DNA from: Owenia fusiformis | Taxonomy: Eukaryota > Annelida > Polychaeta > Sabellida > Oweniidae | Assembly (NCBI GenBank): GCA_903813345.2 | Contig: CAIIXF020000001.1 | Span: 5,270,001-5,334,000, forward strand | Length of the DNA: 64,000 nucleotides | Direction: 5' to 3' | In this document: positions 35,239 to 46,230 of the stretch, piece after piece | How the letters are laid out: every line of letters begins with the position of its first letter | Position numbering within the stretch: the stretch's first letter is position 1 | The notes under the pieces: generated by a model | Told to the model about the DNA's origin: nothing | Databases searched by the model: none | What the model saw: only the letters and a program-made list of their open reading frames with translations | Made by a program: the position numbers and the translations under genes

Positions 35239-35920
35239 ATGGTGAAGTTGACACCGGAATTGATCCAACAGGCGCAACAATATACGAATCCAGTGCGGGA
35301 CAGAGAATTGACTCTCCGAGGATATAAAATTCCAGTCCTAGAAAATCTGGGAGCGACTCTCGATCAATTCGACACAATCGATTTTTCTGACAATGACATT
35401 CGTAAGCTTGATAGCTTTCCATTATTAAAGAGATTAAAAACCCTTCTTTTTAACAATAACAGAGTTTCAAGAATCACAGAAAATCTTGAAGAAAGTTTAC
35501 CTAATTTGGAAACATTGATTCTCACCAATAACAACATGCGCGAGTTGGGCGATATTGATGTGTTATCAACTGTAAAAACATTGTCCACTCTCAGCTTACT
35601 CGGAAACCCTATCACCACTAAAGAACACTACAGACTTTATATTGTGCATACACTGCCAAATCTGCGTCTGTTAGACTTTAGGAAAATCAAACAAAAGGAA
35701 CGTGATGCTGCTCAACGTTTGTTCAAGGGGAAAAGAGGAGCCAACCTTATCCGTCAGATTGGTCAGAAGTCTAATACCTTCGTACCAGGTGGAAATATTC
35801 CAGAAAAGCGAGTTGCTCCTCCTAAAGATGTTGAGGCAATCAAGAGAGCCATAGTGAATGCAAAGAGTTTAGAGGAGGTTGAACGTCTAACCCAAATGCT
35901 CAGGACTGGTCAAGTACCAG
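35239..35920 (+). CDS. SNRPA1: SNRPA1 exon 1 (almost the whole protein)
   Basis: Start gcatttacaaaATGGTGAAG region, 227 codons plus one base, donor TACCAG|gtatta. It carries all LRRs and the helical C-terminal segment in one exon, unusual for a gene that is multi-exonic in vertebrates. Confidence 0.97.
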
Positions 35921-38599
35921 GTATTACTTGAAACTTACTCACTTCGAGAGCCATGTTAGATTTTGAAACTTATGCACATGCTATCTATTGCAAGACTAAC
36001 GCCTGGTGTAACCGTCGCCATGTTATTCGGTGTTTTTTAAGTAGCGCAAGGATCCTGCCATGACCGTGGCAGTGTTATTTTGTAAGCCTGGTATAACCGT
36101 GACAACGCTGTATTATATTGCAAGGCCTGTCATGACCGTGAGTGTTTTCGTGGAAGCCTGGCGCGGCCGTAGCATTTACGTTTAATTTAAGAATTTTTTA
36201 TTGTTGTATGTTAAGGATGTTCCCTGGACGAAGTTGAAAACGATGAACACCAACCCCTAATTTTTCTTTTCAAAATGTGAAGTACATAGCATAACTAAGT
36301 GTTTCTGTGAGTTTAAGAAAAAGTTAAATATTCAAAAGTGTGTTTTGGGGTGAAAACCTGATTTTTAACATGGGTTTCAATGAGAAAGTGCCACGCCCAC
36401 TTTTGTCAAATATCGACACTTTAGAGGCCTCTTGCTCAGAAAAAAGCACACTAACATATGGTTTTTAAAGTTTTAATATTCTTTGTTGCCCGTGAGAATC
36501 CCAGAAAACCATTTTTGAGAAAAAGTTAAATACTATTGAATATTTTCCTATCTGACCAGGGAACATCCTTAAGTGATTTGTTTACTATCCACTTTTAAAT
36601 AAATTGTTTATTAGCGTGACTCAAATAACTTGTCTTATTCTGTGTAAATGATTAATTATTTTAGAATATGCGGAAATAATGTGAATATAATGTCTAGTAG
36701 TAATTTTGATATTAACATAATTAAGGTAGTTAAACACCTACATCACCACTCTCATACCTGAACTTGCAATACTACATTACACTGCCACGGCGGTCATACC
36801 AAGCCTTGCAATACTATATTACATTGTCACGGTCATGCCAGGCCTTGCAGTACTATATTACATTGTCACGGTCATGGCAGACCTTGCAATACTATATTAC
36901 CTTGTCACGGTCATGCCAGGCTTTGCAATACACATTGTCACGGTTATAGCAGTAGTCCTAATCATAAATTTCTACATCACCACTTTCATACCTGAACTTG
37001 CAATATTACATTACACTGCCACGGCGGTCATACCAAGCCTTGCAATACTATATTACATTGTCACGGTCATGCCAGGCCTTGCAGTACTATATGACATTGT
37101 CACGGTCATGCCCGGCTTTGCTATAAACATTGTCACAGTTATAGCAGTCCTAATCATAAATTATTGCAAGGCCTGTCATGACCGTGGTAATGTTAAAGCC
37201 TAATATGACCGTGACAATGCTTATAAGGCCTGTCATGACCGTGGTAATGTTAAAGCCCCGTATGACCGTGACAATAGTTGCAAGGCCTCTAATGATCGTG
37301 GTTGTATTTAAAGTAGCATGAGAACACTGTAATGACAATTTTTCTTCGTGTTTAACTACCTTAAATATGTAAATAAAGACTACTAATAATGTGTATTAAT
37401 TTCACAACGAAAACCTAATTTTTACTCATAAATAATTTGCAAACAAACTATATCTCTACTCTCATTCAAAGAGCTTCGATTCGAAAGCATATACTTTCTA
37501 TAATGATCAATTGATAAGATTTATTCATAAAAAATACCAACAGCAACGGGTCATTAATGTCATATAAAGGTTGCGGTCGCGCCAGGCTTACACGATTACA
37601 CTACCACGGTCATGGCAGGCATTTTAATATAATACAGCATTGTCGCGGTTATACCAGGCTTTCACGATAACATTACCACGGTCATGGCAGGATCCTTGCG
37701 CTACTTAAAAAACACCAAATAACATGGTGACGGTTACGCCAAGCGTTAGTCTTGCAACAGATAGGGTCTCAACTTATGGCTCTCAAACGGGGGAATGGAC
37801 AGCTGAATAATAGTGACCTTTTAAACACAAATTAAGTCGATCAGCTGCCTACTTTTGTTCTCTAACTATGTTATCCGTGCAAGTATTGGAGCGCTGAAGT
37901 ACTTCCTTTTCGATCAAGACTTGTAATTTTTAGTCGAATGAATGTTTTTATTGGCAAATTCCAATATGGCGTTTTATGCTCAGACATTTCCGCGAATCTC
38001 TGGAGGTTGTCCGAACCTAATCATTCTCAAAATTCATTTCGCTCGTTGCGTATCTCGCCCTTAGCAAACCGCCATATTGGAAATGGGTCGAAAAAACATT
38101 TACTCAATGAACAATTTACAAGTCTTGATCTAAAAAGAAGTATTTCAGTGCTCCAATACTTGCACGGATTGATGATACTGATGTAAGACACAGTTAGAGA
38201 CCAAAAGTTTTATTCATATTTTAAAGGTCACTATTACTCCGCTGCCCAAGTGCGCCGTGGGAAAGCTATTGTATCAAAATCCACTATAGCTTTCGCAGGA
38301 AGTAAACTTGAAACCGTTTTCTGTATCTAGTTTTAGACTGTTACTTTATTTTTTCATTCACTTCACTGGTTTGGTTATATTATCCAGTTTGGAACATAAA
38401 TAATGACTCATAGATTTACTGAAGTGAGGATTTCCCATGTTAAAATAAGAGAATCAGGGAATGTACTAAAAACCCTACGACCTACGACTTGCTTGGTGTC
38501 AACATTATCCAAAACATTTTTATTGTTGATGTATGACATTTATTTTACTCAGGTGGTGCTGGCGAAAAGGAAGAAATGATGGAAGTCAATGGTCACTAG
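35239..38599 (+). CDS. SNRPA1: SNRPA1: U2 small nuclear ribonucleoprotein A' (whole gene)
   Basis: Two exons (35239-35920 and 38553-38599) give 242 residues (human 255). U2A' is a nuclear leucine-rich-repeat protein that pairs with U2B'' on stem-loop IV of U2 snRNA in the spliceosome. Visible: the diagnostic N-terminus MVKLTPELIQQAQQYTNPVR, RELTLRGYKIPVLENLGATL, LRRs (IDFSDNDIRKLDSFPLLKRL, LFNNNRVSRI, LILTNNNMREL, LSLLGNP), the cap YIVHTLPNLRLLDFRKIKQK with ERDAAQRLFKGKRG, then the helical ANLIRQIG...VPGG and VERLTQMLRTGQVPG. Exon 2 supplies an acidic tail (GAGEKEEMMEVNGH) like that of human. I chose the ATG at 35239 by homology. An upstream in-frame ATG (35065) would add 58 unrelated residues. 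If the intron were retained, the protein would end after two more residues. Confidence 0.97.
35985..37770. repeat. Large inverted repeat in the SNRPA1 intron
   Basis: The left arm (about 35988-36172: ttgcaagactaacgcctggtg..., ttttttaagtagcgcaaggatcctgccatgaccgtgg...) is mirrored by the right arm (about 37568-37766), nearly 190 bp each. Both contain several spaced accgtg/cacggt units. The 1.4 kb between the arms holds the tandem array at 36738-37300 and ordinary sequence. Confidence 0.85.
36738..37300. repeat. 39-bp tandem array with about 233-bp higher-order duplication
   Basis: The unit ccttgcaatactatattaca + ttgtcacggtcatgccagg (39 bp) repeats from about 36803. A block starting ctacatcaccactctcatacctg at 36738 recurs at about 36971, so the array itself is duplicated. 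From about 37170 the units run in the opposite orientation (gcctgtcatgaccgtggtaatg). Because 39 is a multiple of 3, all frames give periodic peptides. These ORFs are artefacts of the repeat. Confidence 0.85.
37785..38250. repeat. Second foldback element in the SNRPA1 intron
   Basis: Left arm about 37790-37972 (aatagtgacctttt, ccgtgcaagtattggagcgctgaagtact, gatcaagacttgtaa, ccaatatggcg) and the reverse-complement right arm about 38070-38245 surround a loop of about 100 bp. The 82-residue ORF at 37938-38186 lies in it and is not a gene. Confidence 0.8.
38553..38599 (+). CDS. SNRPA1: SNRPA1 exon 2 (acidic C-terminal tail)
   Basis: Acceptor tttattttactcag|GTGGTGC. With the split Gly it reads GGAGEKEEMMEVNGH then TAG. 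Phase 1 fits exon 1 exactly, and the tail ending VNGH resembles the human C-terminus (acidic, then TNGS). This supports the splice model over the read-through stop at 35929. Confidence 0.85.
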
Positions 38600-39600
38600 A
38601 CGATATATCCTCAGCAAAAGAAAAACCACATTGATAAATAACCCACGTTTTACAATTGAAGGCCAGGAACCTCTGCAAAATGACTAATATAATTTTTCTT
38701 GATGGTTCTTCAGTTGTAAGCCAAAATCAGAGGTTAGATGTAGGTTTTGCATTTCCTTTCATAATATGTATTGAAATGGACTTTTTGATACAGACTTTAA
38801 GCTGATAACGATTGTTCATGTTTGTTGAATGTATGACCATTTGCAACAAGAATGTTTACTGATGTAGATATCAGTAATGAATGTACCGATGTACATATAG
38901 TGTAGTCTTAAAAACAGAACATATACTATACTTTGATATCTAACTGAAGCAGATTTTGATTTGATTTTATGTCATCTAAAATTGATGACATATTGTTGTT
39001 GTGTAATATTGTTATGGCAATATGGTTCAATAATGAGTAACTTGAATTTTTCATTTAGTACATGTTTTCTTGACAATTAATAATGCTGCAACAAAATGTT
39101 TTACTTTTGAATGATAATTTTATATGTTTGCTCTTCAGCTTTCTCAGAATTCTAAAAATTGTATTATGTCTGTCATGGAATCCATTTTCTGACCACCATG
39201 CAATTGTGACTGGAAAAAGCCATCCAACATATTTATATGAACCAACACAAAACATACACTATTTGTTATTGATTGACCAAGAATGGAGTTCAGTTACATT
39301 TCGATTCAATGATTATCAGACATTTTAGTAAACTGATTCAGACTGCATTCTTACCCTATTCTACAGGCCCGTAGCCAGGATTTGCCAAGGGGGGTTCACT
39401 ACCCATCGAATCCCCCTGGCTACGAGCCTGTTCTGTGACTGTTCAAACTGTTAATGAATGGATCCATTTCTGTAACAAAATGGAGCAGCCTCGAAGGCAC
39501 AAGTTTTCTTTTTCCATGATTTCATGAGATATAGGCAGAAACTTCACGACCTTTTAGTACAAATATGTGTCAGCAGTGCATCCTATGTTTAAGAAAATCT
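38600..39600 (+). other. SNRPA1 downstream region
   Basis: Probable 3' UTR and intergenic DNA. The nearest clear AATAAA in this direction is at 39990-39995. At 39366-39430 a short inverted piece (cccgtagccagg...cctggctacgagcctg) is a member of the 'gtagccagg' repeat family. No gene is seen. Confidence 0.4.
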
Positions 39601-39629
39601 AAATGCAAACAAATTGTTCACAAGAAGTC

Positions 39630-39905
39630 AGAATCATGGATATATAATTCCTCGCTTTAGTTACGTAAATGGATCTTTAAAAATGGCAACATCTGTAGTA
39701 GTGGGGGGAATTTACCCCTATATTTGGCAGAATATTTCAGATGGTGATACAAGTATAAACTTTTGCTTTTCTACTACTTCAAACCTTTTTAAAAAAATCT
39801 GTCCCTGTGATCAATGGATTTTTTTACTTTTTCCCCCCAAAATCCAAGATGGCCGACACACTATAGCTCGGAAAATATATTTAGCTCTGATTTGGCAAAT
39901 ACAGC
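39630..39905 (-). repeat. Inverted copy of the 44.4-45.1-kb repeat
   Basis: gtggggggaattt...aatatttcagatggtgatacaag corresponds in reverse complement to 45080-45140, and the following cctgtgatcaatgg...aagatggccg to 44450-44510 and 44990-45045. The 98-residue ORF here is a by-product. Confidence 0.6.
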
Positions 39906-40364
39906 TGTAATATAAAGTTTAAATTGTGTTTTCAGGACTAAATGCACTAATAGGGACACCACATAATACATGTCATGAGCTTAAGTCAAAATAAATAATT
40001 ATATGGGAGTTAAGCAAGGTTCATTTCTGACCCCCCTCTTATTTTGTTCATTTATAAGTTTGTATAACCCTACTCCTATGAATTATACATAATTAGTAAG
40101 ACTGTTCTTAAATTTTAGATTTTTATTCTCTGCTACATATCAAATTAGTTTGTATAAATGACCGTAGCCTAAAGAATTGAAGGATTTTCACAAATAAATG
40201 GTTTATTGAGTACAGACATTTACCATGCACTTACAATTACAGACTATTACAGCGACATCAGGACCACTAAAAGCAAATTCAATTATTCATTAAATTTTGA
40301 TTGAGGTTAAAGACATTAAATACAATCCATCAATGTATTCTATGCATTATTGAGTATGAATATG

Positions 40365-41610
40365 AAACATGTGGTTTTCCATGACTCTTCAGTAAGGAGG
40401 AATGAAATACCAAGCAGGAAGGTGATGTGAAATTTGAGTAAGAATTTGCAAAATTTAATCTAACAAAAATCTACCATTATTTGTAGAATTTTGATTAAAT
40501 GTAAAATATTAATTCATCCCATAAATATATCTTATGCATTCTTTCATGGTGTTCAACCCAAACGCTCTTACATGCACAATGGAAAGTTTCATCCAAGCGG
40601 AAACGGGGCTAATGAAGATCCCACTATGACTGAAAGTATTGTTTCACTAGTTTCTCTTACATATCACGCGTTATGGTGACATATTATGTACCATTCGATG
40701 AACAATACCCTGAGCAAAGATCTTATTTATTCAACTTCTGGTGGTAAACTGTTATTTGCTTGATCAAAGCTCCGTAGTGTAGATCAAACAAATTTGAAGT
40801 TGACAAATTGACCACAAATTACGAATTAAATTAGTAGTAATATGAAATTTGCTCTAAAACATAAAACTATTGACAAATAAACAAAAAGTTTATATGTGAA
40901 TTAATCGTTCTTTTGATGCCAAGGGTAACAATAGATTGTTTCTTTCTCTTCTTGAAAAGGAAAGTTGAGCTTAGTACAGCAGTGTTTCCAGTTCACTGTG
41001 TTAACCAGATCGCAGCATTTCTTGAATATGAGAATGTCATTATTTTTAAGACTTGATTTTTGTTATCAAATAACGATTACGATAATGTATGGTGTGATCA
41101 AGGTTTGGAATTTGACCAAAATATACTCTGATGCTCAAGGAACAGGGTTTTGACCGGAAGAATGACAAATATGTTTATGAATTTTGATAACTATACTGCT
41201 TAAGACAGCTCTTCCTAATTGCTTCAAACGTCAACAGCCATCAAAGTACAATATATCACACCCATCAAATGGTATACTTGAAATAAGTAACACATACTTC
41301 TTATTCCCATCATTGGGGAAATTGTCAGATGACTCATCATTTCCGCTCGCCATACTCCAGAGTGTTTCTTTGTTTAGTTTCAGGAATGAAGCGTTCAATC
41401 TTGCATGTAAGAGCGTTTGGGTTGGACACCGTGTCCTTTAATTGTGAAAATCAAATATATGGGATGTCATGACTCCTCAGTAAAGAGGAAGGAAACGATT
41501 GGAGGGAAGATAATTTAAAATTTGGGTAGGAATTTGCTAATTAGAAATTAAATCTTCCAATATTCTACAATTATTTTGAATTATTAAATTATCACAATTT
41601 CTAGATAATA
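40365..41610. repeat. Diverged direct repeat pair
   Basis: About 40370-40500 (atgactcttcagtaaggagga...ggtgatgtgaaatttgagtaagaatttgc) is similar to about 41465-41590 (atgactcctcagtaaagagga...gataatttaaaatttgggtaggaatttgc). I see no gene between or within the copies. Confidence 0.6.
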
Positions 41611-41859
41611 TTTAATGAACAATTAATTTTGTAATGTCTTGGGCTAAGGCCATGAATGTTTTTTTAAGAATAAACAAAAATGAATATAAAATATGGTAAA
41701 AATCTATTCTAACATTTTGCAAACATGACATATCTGCAACAACTAATGTACATGTACTAGGGCAACAGCCCAACTCATATGTGGGTGTTTTCCATATACA
41801 GAACAAGTGAAACAATTGATATAAATACACCCAGAAAGTGCTTATTTTGCAAAAAAAGG

Positions 41860-42171
41860 AAGACCAATCGAGAGAATTCCACCTACTCACATGCCTTGGA
41901 ATAGCGCATTAAAAGAACAGCTTACGAGGCTGGTGTAGTTTGGGGACAAATGCGAAATTCTTCACCACCTTGCCTTTACGACTACATCAACTGGGGATGG
42001 GACAATAATGAAACTGTTACCCCACTGTGGACAACCCAGACACAGTCCTCCAAAGCCTGCCAAGCTCTTATACAATGTTCATATAAAAAGCTATGTTCTG
42101 TATGCACTTGTAAAAAGCCAGGACTTACATTTTGTGACAGTATTTATGAGATTGAAATTATAACAGAGTAA
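41860..42171 (+). pseudogene. Fragment of a transposon-associated Cys-rich (CXC-type) protein
   Basis: In one frame, interrupted by a TAG near 41900, I read HALE*RIKRTAYEAGVVWGQ, then YDYINWGWDNNETVTPLWTT, then SSKACQALIQCSYKKLCSVC and TCKKPGLTFC. This order (IKRA.YQ.G.VWGQ, WGW, PLWTT, SKAC.ELI.C.CKK.C...C.CKKA.L.CT) is, from memory, that of the C-terminus of repetitive hypothetical proteins found in many copies in fish and marine invertebrate genomes. It is broken and partial, so a relic. Confidence 0.55.
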
Positions 42172-42402
42172 AAAAAGATCCATGTGGAACTCCTTCAAAG
42201 GCTATTTTGTATTTGGAAGACAATAATTTAATTTGAACCTGAAATATAAGATAAAATGATGTTTGAAATATTATCTTTATTCAAGAAAACAGGTTCATTC
42301 ACTTAAGTTGTTGCAAAATAAGAGCCCTCCCAAAATACTAGATGTAAACAACATGCTTTACTACTTAAACAGTATTATTTTTAAACCACATTTATCCCTA
42401 TA

Positions 42403-42443
42403 CGAGGGGTGATTCAAAAGTAATGGACAAAATTTTATAGGCA
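42403..42443. repeat. Mariner left terminal inverted repeat
   Basis: 41 bp, cgaggggtgattcaaaagta through ttttataggca, an exact inverse of 44365-44405 as far as I can read. Confidence 0.93.
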
Positions 42444-42758
42444 CGCTTACCTTTACCAGATTTGAATGAAACTTTGTACAAATAAAGATTAATCAATTAT
42501 CTATTAGATGTTAAAATTTTATTAACTAAATGCAAATACATTTTGAGATAGACCACTTCTCTTGGATCATGGTGCATACACCCGGAATCCATTTTTAAGG
42601 CTATTTTCATCATAATAACAAATGGATTTTCAATGAAAAGTTTGCTGGTGCAATATATTTTGCAATGCAAGATGTATATGAAAAGCATATCGCAGTAAGT
42701 TCAATAATAATCCATATCATTCCTTATTATTCCTGATGATCATCCATTTGAATTATAT

Positions 42759-44011
42759 TCAATCCTCAATGTATTCTCCTCCAAGTTCAATTACTTTCTT
42801 CTGTCGGCGCACCCATGCAGAGAACACATGCCCAAATCCATCAGCAGCCATGGTGTTCAGCTGTTTTTGTACAGCCATTTGCAGCTCAGCTAATGTCTGA
42901 AAGGATTGTCCCTTTAATGCCATCTTAAGGGTGGGAAAAAGATAGAAATCACAAGGAGCAGTATCAGGGCTATATGGAGCATGTGGAAGTTGAGGCATGT
43001 CCATGAATGCTGCAAGAGTATCCTGAACTAGCTTGGACCTGTGTGCTGGGGCATTGTCCATGTGTAACAACCGATTGTCTCTTGTGTCTTTCCTTTTCTT
43101 TTGAAGTGCCTGTCCAAGATTGCATTTTAGAACGTGAAAGTGAAATATCATTATTTATTTATTCATTCATTTATTTATCTATTTTCAAATTATTAATCTT
43201 GCTTAAAGCTATTATGACTTCATTTTCTCCTTTTAAATTGACAATGATTAAAACGGATGAAAATATCATGTTTACCTTGGTGAAGTATTTCCCTTTGATA
43301 GTCTGATGAGGAGGAACATAGTGGGTCAGGATCACGCCATCATAATCGAAGAAGGGAACAATCATCACTTTGTCAGAGGATCTGCTTTGCCTTTGTTGGG
43401 CGCCGCTCACCCTTTTTGATATACTGTGTAGATTGTAGTTTAGTTTCTGGATCTCTAAAGTATAGCCATGATTCGTCAGTAGTGATTATACGCTTTAGGA
43501 ATCCTTCTCCTTCAATGTTGTATTGCTTCAGAAAATCCTGCGCAACTTCGACACGTTGTTGCTTTTGTTCTTCAGAAAGAAGCTTAGTAATCCACTTGGC
43601 ACACACCCTTTTCATATTTAGGTCGCATTTTACAATCCTTTGTACTGTAGAGTAGGACACATCTGTAATGGAACTTATTTCTCTCAGTGTCAATCTCCTG
43701 TCTGCATTTAGGATGGACTCTACATGGTGAATAGTGTTATCAGTGCGGCCAGTCTTGGGCCTTCCAGATTGCTTTAAATCTAAGGCTCTCGTATCCCCTT
43801 CACTAAAGTGTTTGTACCATCGCTCAATGGCTTGCCTTGACAAGGCCTTGTCTCCATGTGTCTCTTTTATTTTCTTGACAACTGCCTGCCTTGTCTCTCC
43901 AGTAGCTACCAAATATTCAATAACAATCCTTTGCTTAACTTTTATTTGTTGTAAAGTAGACATTTCTTGGATGTGTGTGAGTCTAAGAGTCTGATCTACT
44001 TTCTGACTCAC
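42759..44011 (-). pseudogene. Mariner transposase, disrupted
   Basis: Three minus-strand pieces in different frames cover a whole transposase. Piece 1 (44011-43373): two helix-turn-helix regions (SRQAIERWYKHFSEGDTRAL; LTLREISSITDVSYSTVQRI) and the first catalytic Asp (IITTDESWLYF). Piece 2 (from about 43392): SSDKVMIVPFFDYDGVI...GKYFTKV. Piece 3 (43151-42759): the second Asp (LLHMDNAPAHRS) and the mariner signature YSPDTAPCDFYLFP with the third Asp. By my count 35 residues separate the last two Asp, one more than the usual mariner DD34D. A single-base frameshift near 43385-43395 and a 118-bp insertion (43143-43260, flanked by 9-bp direct repeats) break the frame, so it cannot be active as it stands. 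Confidence 0.9.
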
Positions 44012-44364
44012 TGTGACTCATCATTCTTAGAAATATCATTGTGATGTCATAGCACAATTGGTTGCTGAATTTAGAACTCAACAGCAAACACATGGGCATG
44101 TGAGTCTTGCTTGACAATTGCATTACCATGCTTGTTAGACATATCATGTGTGGTAATTGAGTCATTAAAACGAAATCAAGCAAAAATGACAAAAACATTC
44201 AATTATCATTAAAAAACCAATTCCACCCATGCTTACCCTTGTTACCATGGTTACGCATAGCTGAAACAATTTCAAATGCATTTAAATGAGAATTCGACAC
44301 AAAGTAGAGAATTGATTGATCTATTCACTGTAAAAAAATTAGACTGATTGGGTGAAATTTAGTA

Positions 44365-44405
44365 TGCCTATAAAATTTTGTCCATTACTTTTGAATCACC
44401 CCTCG
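44365..44405. repeat. Mariner right terminal inverted repeat
   Basis: Inverse of the left repeat. TA follows at 44406-44407. Confidence 0.93.
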
Positions 44406-44589
44406 TATATGAATCTACAGTATTATTTGTACCAAATTATGCGTATATGGCGGCCATTTTGATTTTTTCTTGAAATACTGTTCAGTTTTATCGATCACAG
44501 GGATGGAATTTTTCCTAACATCATAATAACAGATGTACAAAATCAGGACTTACATGTACAGAATTGTGCGATTGCACATGCAATTCTGT

Positions 44590-45140
44590 ATAAGTCATTA
44601 ACATTTAAAGACAGTATATATGGGATTGTGATTATAACAGAGTAAAAAGGAACCATGTGGAACTCCTTTAAAGGCTATTTTAAACTTGTAAGACAATAAT
44701 TTAACTTGAACTTGAAATATTAGATTGAAAAGATGTGTGAAATAGTATCTTATTCAAGAAAACAGGTTCATTCACTTCAATTGTTGCAAAATAAGAGCCC
44801 TCCCAAAATAGAACCTTGTAGAATCCCTATATAAAGTCATTTTGTCCAAATTCAAATCATTAATGAATGTGACTGTATTTCTAGATGTAAACAACATGCT
44901 TTACTCCTGTTCCAATATTATTTTTAAACCATATTTATCTCTATATATGAATCTAGAGTGTTATTTGTACCAAATTATGCCTATATGGCGGCCATCTTGA
45001 ATTTTTCTTGAAATAGTGTTCGGTTTTATTGATCACAGGGATGGAATTTTTCCTAATAACATAAATAACAGATTAAGCCATTAAATTTGCTTGTATCACC
45101 AATTGAAATATTTTCCAGCAAATTCCCCCCACTATAGTAC
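44590..45140. repeat. Diverged tandem copy of the mariner's flanking DNA, without the mariner
   Basis: attataacagagtaaaa...ccatgtggaactcctttaaagg and onward repeats 42155-42400 plus 44408-44530. The site corresponding to the insertion reads tttatctctatatatgaatct (about 44935-44955), an unoccupied TA site. This copy has about 90 bp (near 44808-44885) that the first copy lacks. Confidence 0.8.
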
Positions 45141-45404
45141 TTTTGACAGTTTGGTTTATGTAACAATAATGAGGAATTGTTTTGATCATTATGGTGTCCC
45201 ACAAACTATTTATTCGCAGATGCTTTGATTTTCCTTTGAGGATGCTCCATTTTGTCACGAAAATGGATCTATTTTTTGTAACCAGTTTGAGGTTCACCAC
45301 AGTGTATCTGCAACATATGATTAACAGCTAGTATTAAGGGTAAGTCAAATCTACAATTTATATGTTCATCTGTACTGTTTTGAAAATTATTTGATTATCA
45401 GTTT

Positions 45405-45815
45405 TAATTATCCCAACGAACGAAGTTTGGCAAGGATGTAATGGAGCCATCCGTCCATCAGTCAGTCTGTCCCACAGTTATATACTTTCGTTTGTAAAAA
45501 TGCCAGCCATGTCTGTTCGATGGGATTTGCTATGCTTTGGCGTTGCTGTTGTCTAGTTAAGCCTGTTGTAGGAATTTCTGGTGAAACCACTGTGAATTTT
45601 AAAATGGCTGACATTTTTTGTAAAAAAGGAACATAATCTTTGATAACTCAAATGCTAATTAACGGATATGGTTTACATTTTATATGTTGATGCCTAGGGA
45701 CAAACAAGCTCTGCTCAAGAAGGAATTTTCAAGATGGCTTCTAATTAGCAAAATATGTTTTATTTGGTGGGATTTGCCACTCCGTAGAGTTGCTGTTTTT
45801 CTAGTTTCTCGAAAG
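45405..45815 (+). repeat. Dispersed 'atcccaacgaac' repeat
   Basis: Starts attatcccaacgaacgaagtttgg and ends ggtgggatttgccactccgtagagttgctgtttttctagtt, with ccgtccatcagtcagtctgtcc and AAAATGGCTGAC inside. It is a nearly complete member with both ends. Confidence 0.8.
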
Positions 45816-46230
45816 TTTGTAAACTTATTAGTAAGTCCATTGTTGTTTGTATTTATTTTAAAACTTGCATTTCTCGAAATTTAGCAACTGTGAAAATAAT
45901 TTCAAATCTACCACGCTGACCCTTTAACAACCAATGGGCGAAGTTGAAGGGAACATGTGCTAAATACATGCTCATTAACTATGCGGTGATGTCAGAGGAA
46001 ATGACCATATAGAAAGTCGTCCTTATTTCGACAACGAACTCTGATTGGCTCGGTGAGATCAGAGATTTATTGTAAACTGAAAGAATGAAGACAAAGCTCT
46101 CTTTTACGAAGTGAAATCAAACGAATGCAAAGGGTACATACATTACAACTACTCCACTGCAAATCCTTCTGTTCAATCCTTTGAAAACCCTTTGTCTAAT
46201 ATTATTACATTTTTGCATGCTCTTTTTCAG

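Larger units (their letters stand above)
42403..44405 (-). mobile_element. Mariner-family DNA transposon (2003 bp), full-length ends
   Basis: The 41-bp terminal inverted repeats appear identical: cgaggggtgattcaaaagta... at 42403-42443 and its inverse ...tgaatcacccctcg at 44365-44405, flanked by TA (42401-42402 and 44406-44407), the mariner target duplication. A broken transposase gene lies inside on the minus strand. Identical TIRs suggest a fairly recent insertion. Confidence 0.95.

Noticed and set aside
36764-37338. Repetitive ORFs (QALQYYITLSRS-type) in the SNRPA1 intron on both strands
   Set aside because: They follow the 39-bp tandem unit, which is open in several frames because 39 is divisible by 3. 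They lie inside an intron.
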